A stretch of DNA of 64,000 nucleotides from Luteimicrobium subarcticum (GTDB taxonomy: Bacteria > Actinomycetota > Actinomycetes > Actinomycetales > Cellulomonadaceae). The DNA lies in NCBI RefSeq assembly GCF_002798015.1, contig NZ_PGTZ01000007.1, forward strand, positions 124,001 through 188,000. The letters run 5' to 3'. A program made the translations under genes and the position numbers. Positions 43,788 through 53,083 of the stretch are shown here, piece after piece. The notes under the pieces were generated by a model. It saw only the letters and a program-made list of their open reading frames with translations, made no database searches and had not been told where the DNA came from. Positions within the stretch are counted from its first letter, which is position 1, and each line of letters begins with the position of its first letter.

Positions 43788-44930
43788 ATGACCGACCGTC
43801 CCATCACCCGTCTCGCCTCCCTCGCGACGCGTCGTCCGCGCCGTCGCGACGACCTCGCGAACCGTCCCCACGTGCCCGTCGTGCCGATCGACGACACGCC
43901 GCGCCAGGTGTCGAGCATCGTCGACGCCGCGATCTACGAGAAGGGTCGTCGCGTCGAGACGCCGCCCACGCTCGGCGACACGTTCCGCGGTCTGCGCGCC
44001 CACGAGGACGCCATGGCGTGGATCGGCCTGTACCGGCCGAGCCCGCAGGACCTCACCCGGCTGGCGGTCGAGTTCGACCTGCACGAGCTCGCGGTCGAGG
44101 ACGCGATCGTCGCGCACCAGCGGCCCAAGCTGGAGCGGTACGGCGACACCCTGTTCGTCGTGCTCCGTGCCGCCCGGTACGTGGACGAGCGTGAAGAGGT
44201 CGAGTTCGGCGAGCTGCACGTCTTCGTCGGCCCGGACTTCGTGGTGACCGTCCGGCACGCCGAGTCGCCGAACCTCACGACGGTGCGCCGTCGCACGGAG
44301 GCCGACCCGTCGATGCTGGCCCGCGGGCCCGAGGCGGTGCTGTACGCGATCCTCGACGCCGTCGTCGACGGGTACGCGCCCGTCGTCGCGGGCCTGGAGA
44401 ACGACATCGACGAGATCGAGACCGAGGTGTTCGGCGGCGACGCGGCCGTGTCCCGACGCATCTACGAGCTGTCGCGCGAGGTCGTGGAGTTCCAGCGTGC
44501 GGTCCGTCCGCTGCGGCAGATCCTCTCGGCGCTGCGTGCCGGGTTCGACAAGTACGCGATCGACGAGGAGCTCCAGTCGTACCTGCGCGACGTCGCCGAC
44601 CACGCGACCGAGGTCGCGGAGCGCATCGACTCGTTCCGGGTGGCGCTGCGCGACATCCTCACGGTGAACGCGACGCTCGTGTCGCAGCGGCAGAACGAGG
44701 AGATGCGGGCGCTGTCGGAGGCGTCGAACGCCCAGAACGAGGAGGTCAAGAAGATCTCCGCGTGGGCCGCCATCCTCTTCGCGCCGACGCTCGTCGGCAC
44801 GATCTACGGCATGAACTTCGAGGACATGCCCGAGCTGTCGTGGCACTGGGGGTACCCGCTCGCGCTGCTCGGCATGGCGGCGGTGAGCGTCGTGCTGTGG
44901 GGCGTGTTCAAGCTGCGCCGCTGGATCTGA
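43788..44930 (+). CDS. corA: CorA-family Mg2+/Co2+ transporter
   Basis: A 380-residue channel with a large N-terminal cytoplasmic domain, a long stalk helix (about 240-320) and two C-terminal membrane helices. The selectivity motif YGMNFEDMPEL is intact near residue 341. The C-terminus FKLRRWI is basic and cytoplasmic, as in CorA. It takes up magnesium as a pentamer. The ATG at 43788 is the first in frame with family length, and the gene stands behind a structured leader with a leader peptide. It converges with the nitroreductase gene. Confidence 0.92.
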   Translation: MTDRPITRLASLATRRPRRRDDLANRPHVPVVPIDDTPRQVSSIVDAAIYEKGRRVETPPTLGDTFRGLRAHEDAMAWIGLYRPSPQDLTRLAVEFDLHELAVEDAIVAHQRPKLERYGDTLFVVLRAARYVDEREEVEFGELHVFVGPDFVVTVRHAESPNLTTVRRRTEADPSMLARGPEAVLYAILDAVVDGYAPVVAGLENDIDEIETEVFGGDAAVSRRIYELSREVVEFQRAVRPLRQILSALRAGFDKYAIDEELQSYLRDVADHATEVAERIDSFRVALRDILTVNATLVSQRQNEEMRALSEASNAQNEEVKKISAWAAILFAPTLVGTIYGMNFEDMPELSWHWGYPLALLGMAAVSVVLWGVFKLRRWI

Positions 44931-44933
44931 GCG

Positions 44934-45533
44934 TCACCACCGGCCGCGGTGGACGACGTCGTCGGCGGGCCGGCGGGGTCGTCGTGCGGCCGACCCGCGC
45001 ACGGGGGTTCCCGCTTCGGGGTGGCCGAGGGTGATCGCGCCGACCGGGTCGTGGTCGTCGGGGATCCCGAACGCGGCACGTACGGCGGCGTCGGCCTCGG
45101 GCGGGATCCCGAAGAACAGCGCGCCCAGGCCCTCGTCGACGGCGGTCTGCAGGATCAGCAGGCTCGCCATCGCGACGTCCATGTCCCAGAACGGCTTCGA
45201 CCAGCGGGACTCGTCCCGGTCCGTCCAGCCCTTGTCGGGCTCGGCGTAGCGCTCGAGGTACGCGGCCTTGCTGCTGCACGGGATCACGACGACCGGCGCG
45301 CGCATCATGCCCGTGAGCCACGCGTCGGGGCGGGACGTGTCCGCGGTCGCCTCCCAGAACCGGCGGACGTCGGCCGCCTGGTCGAGCACGAGGAACCCCC
45401 AGCCCTGGCTGAACCCGGCGCTCGGAGCCCGCTGGGCGTTGTGGAGGGCACGCTCGACGACGCGCGGGTCGACGGGCGCGTCGCTGTAGCGGCGGACCAT
45501 GCGGCGGCGGTCCACGACGCTCTGGAACTCCAT
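44934..45533 (-). CDS. Nitroreductase-family protein
   Basis: A 199-residue FMN-dependent oxidoreductase. It shows VDRRRMVRRYSDAPVDP at the N-terminus, NAQRAPSAGFSQGWGFLVL (FMN-binding) and ALFFGIPPEADAAVRAAFGI followed by GAITLGHPEAG. It uses NAD(P)H to reduce nitro compounds, quinones or enones; the physiological substrate is unknown. It lacks fused domains. The next gene upstream on the same strand is the GntR regulator, 47 bases away, so co-transcription is possible. Confidence 0.87.
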   Translation of the reverse strand: MEFQSVVDRRRMVRRYSDAPVDPRVVERALHNAQRAPSAGFSQGWGFLVLDQAADVRRFWEATADTSRPDAWLTGMMRAPVVVIPCSSKAAYLERYAEPDKGWTDRDESRWSKPFWDMDVAMASLLILQTAVDEGLGALFFGIPPEADAAVRAAFGIPDDHDPVGAITLGHPEAGTPVRGSAARRPRRPADDVVHRGRW

Positions 45534-45580
45534 GGGTCACGTCCTCCGGACCGCGGCGGGCGCGGTGGTCAGGACGTCGG

Positions 45581-46408
45581 TCATCGCTGCACCTCGCCGT
45601 GCGTGACGTACTCGACGGACGTCTCGCTCGCGGGCATGCCCGGGTAGTGGCCCGCGGCCGCCGCCTCGGCCGGGGAGCCGTCGGCCGTCGGGGCGAGCGA
45701 GAGCCGCGACACGATGCGGTACCGGTCGCCGCGGTAGACGGAGTGGACGTACTCGACGGGTCGGCCACGCTGGTCGAGCGTGAGGCGTTCGAACATCAGC
45801 GCGGCGGAGAACGGCGGGACGCCCATGATGCGGGCCTCCTCCTCGCTCGTGACGGTGGCCTCCATGGCCTGGGTCGCGCTCGCCACACGCACCCCGTGGT
45901 GCAGGGCGAGGTGCTCGTAGAAGTCGCCCACCTCGACGTCGGCGGGGTCGAGGCCGGGGACGACGTCGGCCGGGAGGTAGAGGTACTCGATCGCGATCGG
46001 CTCGCCGTCGACGAGGCGGAGCCGGGCGACGTGGACCACCGTCGCCGACGGTGACAGGTGGAGACGCCGTCCGACGCGCGGGCCGGCGGGCACGGTCCCG
46101 AGGTCGAGCACGCGGCTCGACCAGGCCCCGCCGGCGCGGGGGACCTCGGCGACGGTGTCCTGCGCGACGAGCTCTTGGGTGACCTTGGCGCGCGCGACGA
46201 ACATGCCGCGCCCGTGCTCGCGGACGACGAGCCCGGCGGCCACGAGCTCGTCGACGGCGGCGCGCAGCGTGGGGCGCGAGACCCCGAGCTGGTGCGAGAG
46301 GTCGCGCTCCGACGGGAGGGGATGCCCTGCGGGCTGGGACTCGACCAGCTCGAGGATGTGGTCGCGCACGAGCTCGCGCTTGCGGGTGGGCGCGGGGGTG
46401 TCGGGCAC
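45581..46408 (-). CDS. GntR/UTRA transcription regulator of the aminosugar operon
   Basis: A 275-residue HutC-subfamily regulator: winged helix-turn-helix (residues 10-75; HPLPSERDLSHQLGVSRPTL, then VREHGRGMFVA) and a UTRA effector domain (about 95-250; IEYLYLPADVVPGL, ALMFERLTLDQRGRPVEYV). HutC-type regulators such as NagR and DasR bind phosphorylated aminosugars. It is divergent from an ABC operon with a GH20 hexosaminidase, so it probably represses that operon through the palindrome at 46596-46617. A weaker related half-site (TTACCGGTGGTCA, 46437-46449) near its own start suggests autoregulation. Confidence 0.88.
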   Translation of the reverse strand: MPDTPAPTRKRELVRDHILELVESQPAGHPLPSERDLSHQLGVSRPTLRAAVDELVAAGLVVREHGRGMFVARAKVTQELVAQDTVAEVPRAGGAWSSRVLDLGTVPAGPRVGRRLHLSPSATVVHVARLRLVDGEPIAIEYLYLPADVVPGLDPADVEVGDFYEHLALHHGVRVASATQAMEATVTSEEEARIMGVPPFSAALMFERLTLDQRGRPVEYVHSVYRGDRYRIVSRLSLAPTADGSPAEAAAAGHYPGMPASETSVEYVTHGEVQR

Positions 46409-46595
46409 GCGCGCTCCCTTCTGGTTGTCGCAGAACTTACCGGTGGTCAGTATGCCACCTCACGGTGGCTGCACGACCGTCGGTCGGAACGATTCGGCCT
46501 CGGATCGCCCCTCTCGCGCGGCAGAGACGTCAGAAACCGACATGAACGAACCCCTTGACGCCGCGGTGCGCTGCGTGTCATCTTCCTCTCATTAC

Positions 46596-46617
46596 TTACC
46601 AGTTGACCAACTGGTAA
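46596..46617. promoter_or_regulatory. GntR-type operator TTACCAGTT-N4-AACTGGTAA
   Basis: A perfect palindrome with 9-bp arms and a GACC spacer lies 21 bases before the start of the sugar-binding protein gene. Size and position fit a HutC/GntR dimer site that would block the promoter or early elongation. It is the most AT-rich patch of the region. Confidence 0.8.
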
Positions 46618-46637
46618 ACAACGAGGCGAGGTGAATC

Positions 46638-47918
46638 ATGAGGAAGCTCCGCACCGCCGGCGCGGCCGCGGCGACGGCAGCGGCCCTGGCCCTGACCGTC
46701 GCGGCCTGTTCGTCCGACGAGGGTTCGGGCGACACCGGCACGAGCACGCAGGGAGCCACGACGATCGACGTCTGGCTCATGCGCGACAGCATCTCCGACG
46801 ACTTCCAGAAGGAGTTCGTCGCCGGGTTCGAGAAGGCGCACCCGGACGTCACGGTCGACGTCCAGGTCCAGGAGTGGGACGGCATCGGCCAGAAGATCAT
46901 CTCCGCGCTGGCCAGCGACGACGCCCCCGACGTGATCGAGGTGGGCAACACGCAGGTCGCCCAGTACGGCGCCAGCGGCGGCCTCGCCGACCTCACCGAC
47001 AAGGTGAGCGACCTCGGCGGCTCGTCCTGGATCCCCGGGCTCGCCGAGCCCGGGAACATCGACGGCAAGCAGTACGGCATCCCGTACTACGCCGCGAACC
47101 GCGTCGTCCTCTACAACAAGGACCTCTTCACGAAGGCGGGGATCACCACACCGCCGAAGACGCGGGACGAGTGGCTCAAGGACACCAAGGCGCTCGACAC
47201 CGGCGGCAACCAGGGGATCTACCTCGCCGGTCAGAACTGGTACACCTACGCCGGCTTCCTGTGGGACGAGGGCGGCGACCTCGCGACAAACGACGGCGAC
47301 ACCTGGAAGGGCGGCCTCGACACCCCGGCCGCCGCTGCGGCGATGGACTTCTACGGCACGCTCCAGAAGCTCGGCAAGGGTCCGCAGGACGCCGACGAGC
47401 AGCACCCGCCGCAGATCGACGTCTTCGCGACCGGCAAGGTCGCGCAGATGATCGCGACGCCCGGTGCCGCCACCCAGGTCACCGCCGCGAACGCCGCCAT
47501 GGCGGACAAGATCGGGTTCTTCCCGATCCCCGGCAAGACCGCCGACCAGCCCGGAGCGGTCTTCACCGGTGGGTCGGACCTCGTGATCCCGACCGCCGCC
47601 GCGCACCCCGACCAGGCGTACACCTTCATCAAGGAGCTCACCGGGGACGAGTGGCAGAAGAAGCTCGCCGTCGCCATGAGCTACGTCCCCAACAAGACCA
47701 CGCTCGCCGGCGTCCTCGCCGACGACCCCGGCGCCGCGGCGATGGCGGTGGGCGCCGCCAACGGGCACGCCACGCCCAACTCGCCGAACTGGGCCGCCGT
47801 CGAGGCGAACAACCCCGTCAAGAACTACATGACGCAGGTGCTGACAGGGGCGGACCCGGCCGCCGCCGGCACGACCGCGTCGGACGCGATCACGAAGACG
47901 CTCAATGCGTCGAGCTGA
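46638..47918 (+). CDS. Sugar ABC transporter substrate-binding lipoprotein
   Basis: A 426-residue family-1 solute-binding protein. The signal peptide ends with the lipobox LTVAAC (acylated Cys24), so it is tethered outside the membrane. It shows WDGIGQKIISALASDDAPDV and YGIPYYAANRVVLYNKDLF, typical of MalE/NgcE/DasA-like sugar binders. The aromatic residues WYTYAGFLW probably stack on the sugar. Together with the GH20 enzyme encoded downstream, this points to N-acetylglucosamine or chitobiose. The ATG follows GAGGCGAGGTG. A strong hairpin follows the stop. Confidence 0.92.
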   Translation: MRKLRTAGAAAATAAALALTVAACSSDEGSGDTGTSTQGATTIDVWLMRDSISDDFQKEFVAGFEKAHPDVTVDVQVQEWDGIGQKIISALASDDAPDVIEVGNTQVAQYGASGGLADLTDKVSDLGGSSWIPGLAEPGNIDGKQYGIPYYAANRVVLYNKDLFTKAGITTPPKTRDEWLKDTKALDTGGNQGIYLAGQNWYTYAGFLWDEGGDLATNDGDTWKGGLDTPAAAAAMDFYGTLQKLGKGPQDADEQHPPQIDVFATGKVAQMIATPGAATQVTAANAAMADKIGFFPIPGKTADQPGAVFTGGSDLVIPTAAAHPDQAYTFIKELTGDEWQKKLAVAMSYVPNKTTLAGVLADDPGAAAMAVGAANGHATPNSPNWAAVEANNPVKNYMTQVLTGADPAAAGTTASDAITKTLNASS

Positions 47919-47921
47919 GCT

Positions 47922-47971
47922 GGAGGGGGTCGTGGGAGGCGCCGTATCTCCCGCGTCCCACGACCCCCTCC
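47922..47971. terminator. Intra-operon hairpin between binding protein and permease
   Basis: A perfect 16-bp stem (47922-47937 with 47956-47971, GGAGGGGGTCGTGGGA arm) encloses an 18-base loop four bases after the stop. It probably attenuates transcription or protects the upstream message, giving more binding protein than permease. It overlaps the best ribosome-binding site of the permease. Confidence 0.75.
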
Positions 47972-48933
47972 TTCCCGAGGGGCGGTCCCCGCGGACCGCC
48001 CCCACCACCGGGGCGGGCGCCGGGACGCCCGCCCCGGTGCGGCGGACGCGGGCCAACCCCTGGCCGTACGTCCTCGTCGCGCCCGCGGTCGTCGCGATCG
48101 GTCTCGTCCTCGGCTACCCCGTGGTCCGCAACGTCGTCATGTCGTTCCAGGACTACGGCCTGCGCGAGCTGATCCGTGGGGGAGCCTCGTTCGTCGGGCT
48201 CGACAACTACGCCGAGCTGCTCACCGACGGCACCTTCTGGGGCGTCGTCGTCCGCACGCTCGCGTTCACCGCGATCGACGTCGTCCTCATCATGGTGCTG
48301 TCGACCCTGGTGGCACTCATGATCAACGCGCTCGGCCGCGTCCTGCGGTTCGGCGTGATGGCCGGGCTCGTCGTCGTGTGGGCGACGCCGATCATCGCCG
48401 CCACCACCATCTGGCAGTGGCTCTTCCAGTCCGAGCGCGGAGTGGTCAACGCGACGCTCGTCGCGCTCGGGCTGGACCGGTTCGACGGCTACTCGTGGCT
48501 CGCCCACGGGCCCGCGGCGTTCGCCATGCTCGTCCTGCTCATCGTCTGGCAGTCCGTGCCCTTCGCCGCCCTCACGCTCTACGCCGGCCTCACGACCGTG
48601 CCGCACGAGCTGTTCGAGGCGGCCCGGATCGACGGGGCGTCCGGCTTCCGGCTGTTCCGGTCCGTGACGTTCCCGATCCTGCGACCCCTGTTCGGGCTCA
48701 TCACCTCGCTCGAGGTGATCTGGGTGTTCAAGGCGTTCGCCCAGATCTGGGCCGTCACCCAGGGCGGGCCCGACGACGCGACCACCACCCTGCCCGTCTA
48801 CGCCTACCAGGTCGCGCAGTCGCTGCACCGGTACGGGCTCTCGGGGGCGATCTCCGTCGTCACCGTCGTGATGCTCACGCTCCTGCTGCTCGTGTACTTC
48901 CGTCAGACCTTGCGCCAGGAGGGCGACCGATGA
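47932..48933 (+). CDS. Sugar ABC transporter permease (MalF-like)
   Basis: A 333-residue permease with six membrane helices (PYVLVAPAVVAIGLVLGYPV first) and the EAA loop motif ELFEAARIDGASGFRLFRSV followed by FPILRP, which contacts the ATPase. No ATPase gene follows; as in many Actinobacteria a shared MsiK-like ATPase encoded elsewhere is expected. The GTG at 47932 has GGAGG at 5 bases but lies inside the hairpin; a later in-frame GTG at 48037 would give a shorter cytoplasmic N-terminus. It overlaps the next permease by 4 bases. Confidence 0.88.
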   Translation: MGGAVSPASHDPLLPEGRSPRTAPTTGAGAGTPAPVRRTRANPWPYVLVAPAVVAIGLVLGYPVVRNVVMSFQDYGLRELIRGGASFVGLDNYAELLTDGTFWGVVVRTLAFTAIDVVLIMVLSTLVALMINALGRVLRFGVMAGLVVVWATPIIAATTIWQWLFQSERGVVNATLVALGLDRFDGYSWLAHGPAAFAMLVLLIVWQSVPFAALTLYAGLTTVPHELFEAARIDGASGFRLFRSVTFPILRPLFGLITSLEVIWVFKAFAQIWAVTQGGPDDATTTLPVYAYQVAQSLHRYGLSGAISVVTVVMLTLLLLVYFRQTLRQEGDR

Positions 48934-49838
48934 CGACAGACACCGTCCCCACCTTCGTCGCCGGTCCCGCCGGCCCTGGAGCCGCGACGACCGCCGGACG
49001 GCGGCGCCGCCGCCTGCGGCCCGGACGCGTCGCGCTCGGCGCAGCGGCCGTCGTGACGATCCTCGCGTCCGTCTTCCCCGTGTACTGGATGGTCCGGACG
49101 GCGCTCGAGCCGACCCGCGACCTCCAGGCGGGATCGGTCACGCCGTGGCCCCGCGCCCTGACGCTCGACCACTTCCGGACGGCCCTCGCCGCAGACGGCT
49201 TCTGGGCGTTCTGGCGCAACAGCCTGTTCGTCACGCTCGGGTCGGTGCTCGTCGCGCTCGTCGTGGCGGCGCTCGCCGCGTTCGCCGTCGCACGCCTGCG
49301 CTGGCGCGGACGAGGCGTGTTCGTGCTCGTGGTCTTCGCCGCCCAGATGGCGCCCTGGGAGGCGCTCCTCATCCCCATGTACATCGTCGTCCGGGACGTC
49401 GGCATGCTCGACCGGCTCGTGACGCTCCTCGTCATCTACACGGTCGTCACGCTCCCGTTCACGATCCTCACGATCCGTGGGTTCCTCGACGCGATCCCCG
49501 TCGAGCTCGAGGAGGCTGCGCGCGTCGACGGGTGCTCGCGGGCCACGGCGTTCCGGCGGATCGTCTTCCCGCTGCTCGCGCCCGGCCTCCTGTCGACCTC
49601 GCTGTTCGGGTTCATCACGGCGTGGAACGAGTTCGCGTTCGCCAACACGCTCCTCATCAAGAACCAGGACAGCCGGACGCTGCCGGTGTGGCTGTCGTCG
49701 TTCAACAACGTGTTCGGCACGGACTGGGGAGCCACGATGGCCGCGTCGACGCTGTTCATGCTGCCTGTGCTGCTGGTGTTCGTCGTCCTCCAGAACCGTG
49801 TCACGGGCGGTCTGACGGCAGGGGCGGTCAAGGGATGA
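48930..49838 (+). CDS. Sugar ABC transporter permease (MalG-like)
   Basis: A 302-residue permease with six membrane helices and the EAA motif ELEEAARVDGCSRATAFRRI. It pairs with the preceding permease to form the channel. The Arg-rich N-terminus GRRRRRLRPGR is cytoplasmic. The ATG overlaps the previous stop (ATGA) and its own stop overlaps the GH20 ATG, so three genes are tightly coupled. Confidence 0.92.
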   Translation: MTTDTVPTFVAGPAGPGAATTAGRRRRRLRPGRVALGAAAVVTILASVFPVYWMVRTALEPTRDLQAGSVTPWPRALTLDHFRTALAADGFWAFWRNSLFVTLGSVLVALVVAALAAFAVARLRWRGRGVFVLVVFAAQMAPWEALLIPMYIVVRDVGMLDRLVTLLVIYTVVTLPFTILTIRGFLDAIPVELEEAARVDGCSRATAFRRIVFPLLAPGLLSTSLFGFITAWNEFAFANTLLIKNQDSRTLPVWLSSFNNVFGTDWGATMAASTLFMLPVLLVFVVLQNRVTGGLTAGAVKG

Positions 49839-51574
49839 GCGCCGTCCCCGCCTCGGTCCCCTCCGCGAGCCCCGTGCCGGCCCTCGTCCCCGCGCCGCGT
49901 TCCTGGCGCCCCCGCCCCGGCGTCCACGTCGTCGACGAGCGCGCCGAGCTGCACACCGATCCCGCGCTGGCCGGCGAGGCCCGGCGGCTGCGCCGCCTGC
50001 TCGGCGCGGGCGGCGGGCTCGACCTCGAGCCGGCGGGACGGATCTCCGCCACCATCCGTCTCCGGACCGACGAAGCGCTCGGGCTCGAGGCCTTCGCCCT
50101 CGACGTCCGGCCCGACCGGATCGAGGTGCGCGCGGGCGGGCCGGCCGGCGCCTCCTACGCGATCGAGGCGCTGCGTCAGCTCCTGCCGCCCGACGCGTAC
50201 CGCCGCGCCGTCGTCGCGCCTCCGCCCTGGGAGGTCCCGTGCGGCACGATCGAGGACGAGCCCGTCCTCGCGTGGCGGGGCGTCCTGCTGGACGTCGTCC
50301 GGCACTTCCTGCCCGTGCGCGAGGTGCTGCGGTTCATCGACCTCATGGCGATGCACCGCCTCAACATGCTCCAGCTCCACCTGTCCGACGACCAGGGCTG
50401 GCGGCTCGAGATCGACGGGTTCCCCGAGCTCACGTCGGTCGCGTCCTGGCGGCGGGCGTCGCAGGTCGGGGCGGGGGACGACGCCCCCGACGACGGGCGG
50501 CCGCACGGCGGGTTCTACTCGCGGGCGGACGTCGCCGAGATCGTCGCGTACGCCGCCGAGCGGCACGTCACGATCGTCCCGGAGATCGACCTGCCGGGCC
50601 ACGTCCAGGCGCTCGTCGCCGCACGTCCCGACCTGGGCGCAGGGCTCGACCGTGCTCCGGGGGGCGGCGTCGTCGCCCCCGAGGTCTGGACGCGGTGGGG
50701 GATCTCCGACCACGTGCTCGGGCTCTCCGACCACGTCCTCGAGACCGTGGGCGCGATCCTCGACGACGTCCTCGACCAGTTCCCCGGGCCGGTCCTGGCG
50801 CTGGGCGGCGACGAGTCGCCCAAGGTGCGCTGGCGGCGGGACCCGGACGTCCGACGGCGGCTCGCCGAGCTCGGGCTGACCCGCGACGCCGACGCCCAGA
50901 ACTGGCTCCTCGACCGGCTCGCGCAGCGGGCACGGGCACGCGGGCGCCGCGTCCTGCTCTGGGACGAGGTGCTGGAGGGCGCACCCGTCCGCGACGCGGT
51001 CGTCGCCTCCTGGCGTGGTGCGCACGGCATCGGCACCGGACTCGCCCGGGGGTACGACGTCGTGGCCGCGCCCGCGGACGAGGTCTACCTCGACTACCGC
51101 GAGTCGGACGACCCCCGTGAGCCCGTCCCCGTCGGGGTCGTCACGGACGTCGACCGCGTGCTCGCCTTCGACCCGCGTCGCGGCGTCACCGGCGACGAGC
51201 CCGGCCGCCTGCTCGGCGCGCAGGCGCACGTGTGGACCGAGCACGTCGACTCGCCGCGCGCCCTCGACTACCGCGTGTTCCCGCGGCTCGCGGCGTTCGC
51301 CGAGGTCGTGTGGCGCGGCGGTCCGTCCGACCCGGCGGACTTCCGTTCCCGGCTGGCGACCCACGAACGCCGCCTGGAGGCCTGCGGTGTCGAGCTGCGC
51401 CGCGCCGACGGGCCGCAGCCCTGGCAGGAACGCCCGGGCGTGGCCGGCTCACCGCTCGAGCGGCACGAGCTCGACGCGCACCTGCGGCGCCTCGTCGGCC
51501 TGGCGCCCTCCCTCGACCGCACCCCGCTCCGGGGCGGGGACACGGCTCCACGACGGAGCCGTGTCGTCCGATAG
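49835..51574 (+). CDS. Beta-N-acetylhexosaminidase, GH20
   Basis: A 579-residue glycoside hydrolase family 20 enzyme. It has the N-terminal GH20b-like domain, then the catalytic barrel with WRGVLLDVVRHFLP, LHLSDDQGWRLEIDG, IVPEIDLPGHVQALVA and the catalytic Asp-Glu pair in LALGGDESPKVRW near residues 325-326. It removes terminal GlcNAc or GalNAc from chitooligosaccharides or glycans. No signal peptide is found, so it probably acts on imported disaccharides in the cytoplasm. The start ATG overlaps the permease stop. A terminator hairpin is folded from its own last codons. Confidence 0.93.
   Translation: MSAVPASVPSASPVPALVPAPRSWRPRPGVHVVDERAELHTDPALAGEARRLRRLLGAGGGLDLEPAGRISATIRLRTDEALGLEAFALDVRPDRIEVRAGGPAGASYAIEALRQLLPPDAYRRAVVAPPPWEVPCGTIEDEPVLAWRGVLLDVVRHFLPVREVLRFIDLMAMHRLNMLQLHLSDDQGWRLEIDGFPELTSVASWRRASQVGAGDDAPDDGRPHGGFYSRADVAEIVAYAAERHVTIVPEIDLPGHVQALVAARPDLGAGLDRAPGGGVVAPEVWTRWGISDHVLGLSDHVLETVGAILDDVLDQFPGPVLALGGDESPKVRWRRDPDVRRRLAELGLTRDADAQNWLLDRLAQRARARGRRVLLWDEVLEGAPVRDAVVASWRGAHGIGTGLARGYDVVAAPADEVYLDYRESDDPREPVPVGVVTDVDRVLAFDPRRGVTGDEPGRLLGAQAHVWTEHVDSPRALDYRVFPRLAAFAEVVWRGGPSDPADFRSRLATHERRLEACGVELRRADGPQPWQERPGVAGSPLERHELDAHLRRLVGLAPSLDRTPLRGGDTAPRRSRVVR
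51539..51565. terminator. Terminator hairpin overlapping the GH20 3' end
   Basis: A perfect 11-bp stem (GACACGGCTCC with GGAGCCGTGTC) and 5-base loop end nine bases before the stop codon's last base. It probably ends the aminosugar operon. Confidence 0.65.
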
Positions 51575-51606
51575 TCCGCACCACGCACCTCTGGAAAGGA
51601 ACCACC

Positions 51607-53067
51607 ATGTCTGGCACGTCCCGCCTGTCCACCAGAGCTCGAACAGCGACGTCCGTCCTCGCGGCGGCCGGTCTCGTCGGCGCCGCCCTCACCGCCTTGC
51701 CGGCCTGGGCCGGCGGCAACGCCGACGCGTTGAGCGTGCAGTACCGCACCAGTGCCACGGGCGCCACGGCCGACCAGGCCGAGCCATGGTTCCAGGTGAC
51801 CAACACCGGGAGCACCACCGTGCCGCTCAGCACGGTGACCGTCCGGTACTACTTCAGGGCCGACGCCGCAGGCACGACCTACCGCTTCGCGTGCTCCTGG
51901 GCGGTGAAGGGGTGCGCGAACATCACCGGCACCTTCGGCACGCTCGCCAACCCGACCGCGACCGCCGACCGCTACCTGGAGATCGGGTTCACCGCCGGCG
52001 CGGGGTCGCTCGCCCCGGGTCAGAGCACGGGCGACATGCAGCTGCGCTTCTACCGATCGGACTGGCAGACCCTCCGGCAGTCCGACGACTACTCGTTCAA
52101 CGGCTCCCAGACCTCCTACGCGAGCTGGGACAAGGTGACGCTGCAGAAGTCCGGCGCGGTGGTCTGGGGCACGGCGCCGGGAGGCAGCACGCCGACCCCG
52201 ACGCCCACGTCCACGAGCACCCCCACTCCGACGCCGACGCAGACCACCGGACCCGTCGGGGCGGCGCTCTTCGACGACTTCTCCTACACGTCGAGCTCGG
52301 ACGCGGCGATCGCCCAGCACGGCTGGACGGTCAAGTCAGGCCAGGGTGGCCCGGGCGTGTCCGGGGCGACCTGGTCGCCGCAGGACGTCACGTTCGTCGC
52401 CGACGGAGCGACCAACAAGGTCATGAACCTGCGGCTCACCACGGACGGCACCGCGGCCGGCACCAAGGAGACCGAGATCCAGACCGCGGCGCGCAAGTTC
52501 AAGAACGGCACCTACGCCGCGCGCGTGAGGTTCGACGACACCCCGACGGGCGGGCCCGACGGCGACCACGTCAACCAGACGTTCTTCACGTTCACGCCGC
52601 TCAACGCTCCGATGGACCTGAGCTACAGCGAGCAGGACTTCGAGTACCTGCCCAACGGCGGCTGGGGCGAGACGCAGAACATCATGTACGAGACGTCGTG
52701 GGAGACCTACAACCCGGACCCGTGGAACGCGGTCAACGCGCACGGCCAGCAGTACGGCAGCCTGGACGGATGGCACGACCTCCAGATCACCATCGACAAC
52801 AGCAACATCACGTACTTCATCGACGGGAACCAGGTCGCCCAGCACGGCGAGCCCTACCTGCCCGAGACGCCGCAGTGGATCGACTTCAACCACTGGCTGA
52901 TCGACCTGGCCGGCCAGACCAGCAGCACCTCGCGCTCGTACGACGAGCAGGTCGACTACGTGTACTTCGCGAAGGACACCGTGCTGACGCCCGCGCAGGT
53001 GCGGGCGCAGGTCGCCGCCTACCGCACGGCCGGAACGAGCTTCACGGACACCGTCCCGGCGTCCTGA
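51607..53067 (+). CDS. Secreted CBM3 plus GH16-like glycoside hydrolase
   Basis: A 486-residue exported protein: signal peptide (VLAAAGLVGAALTALPAWA, cut near residue 37), a family-3 carbohydrate-binding module (ALSVQYRTSATGATADQAEP, VRYYFRADAAG, Trp and Tyr rich), a Thr/Pro linker of about 30 residues, then a concanavalin-like domain with SYSEQDFEYLPNGGWG, which resembles the GH16 catalytic motif (ExDxE). CBM3 binds cellulose or chitin. The enzyme may cleave beta-1,3/1,4-glucan or related polymers; the exact specificity is unknown. GGAAAGGAA precedes the ATG. It has its own transcription unit behind the GH20 terminator. Confidence 0.85.
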   Translation: MSGTSRLSTRARTATSVLAAAGLVGAALTALPAWAGGNADALSVQYRTSATGATADQAEPWFQVTNTGSTTVPLSTVTVRYYFRADAAGTTYRFACSWAVKGCANITGTFGTLANPTATADRYLEIGFTAGAGSLAPGQSTGDMQLRFYRSDWQTLRQSDDYSFNGSQTSYASWDKVTLQKSGAVVWGTAPGGSTPTPTPTSTSTPTPTPTQTTGPVGAALFDDFSYTSSSDAAIAQHGWTVKSGQGGPGVSGATWSPQDVTFVADGATNKVMNLRLTTDGTAAGTKETEIQTAARKFKNGTYAARVRFDDTPTGGPDGDHVNQTFFTFTPLNAPMDLSYSEQDFEYLPNGGWGETQNIMYETSWETYNPDPWNAVNAHGQQYGSLDGWHDLQITIDNSNITYFIDGNQVAQHGEPYLPETPQWIDFNHWLIDLAGQTSSTSRSYDEQVDYVYFAKDTVLTPAQVRAQVAAYRTAGTSFTDTVPAS

Positions 53068-53083
53068 CCGCTGTCGCCGGCTC

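Noticed and set aside
39368..43918. 1516-residue minus-strand open frame
   Set aside because: It is antisense to four well-supported genes with recognisable motifs; its composition (Arg, Gly, His rich) is typical of shadow frames.
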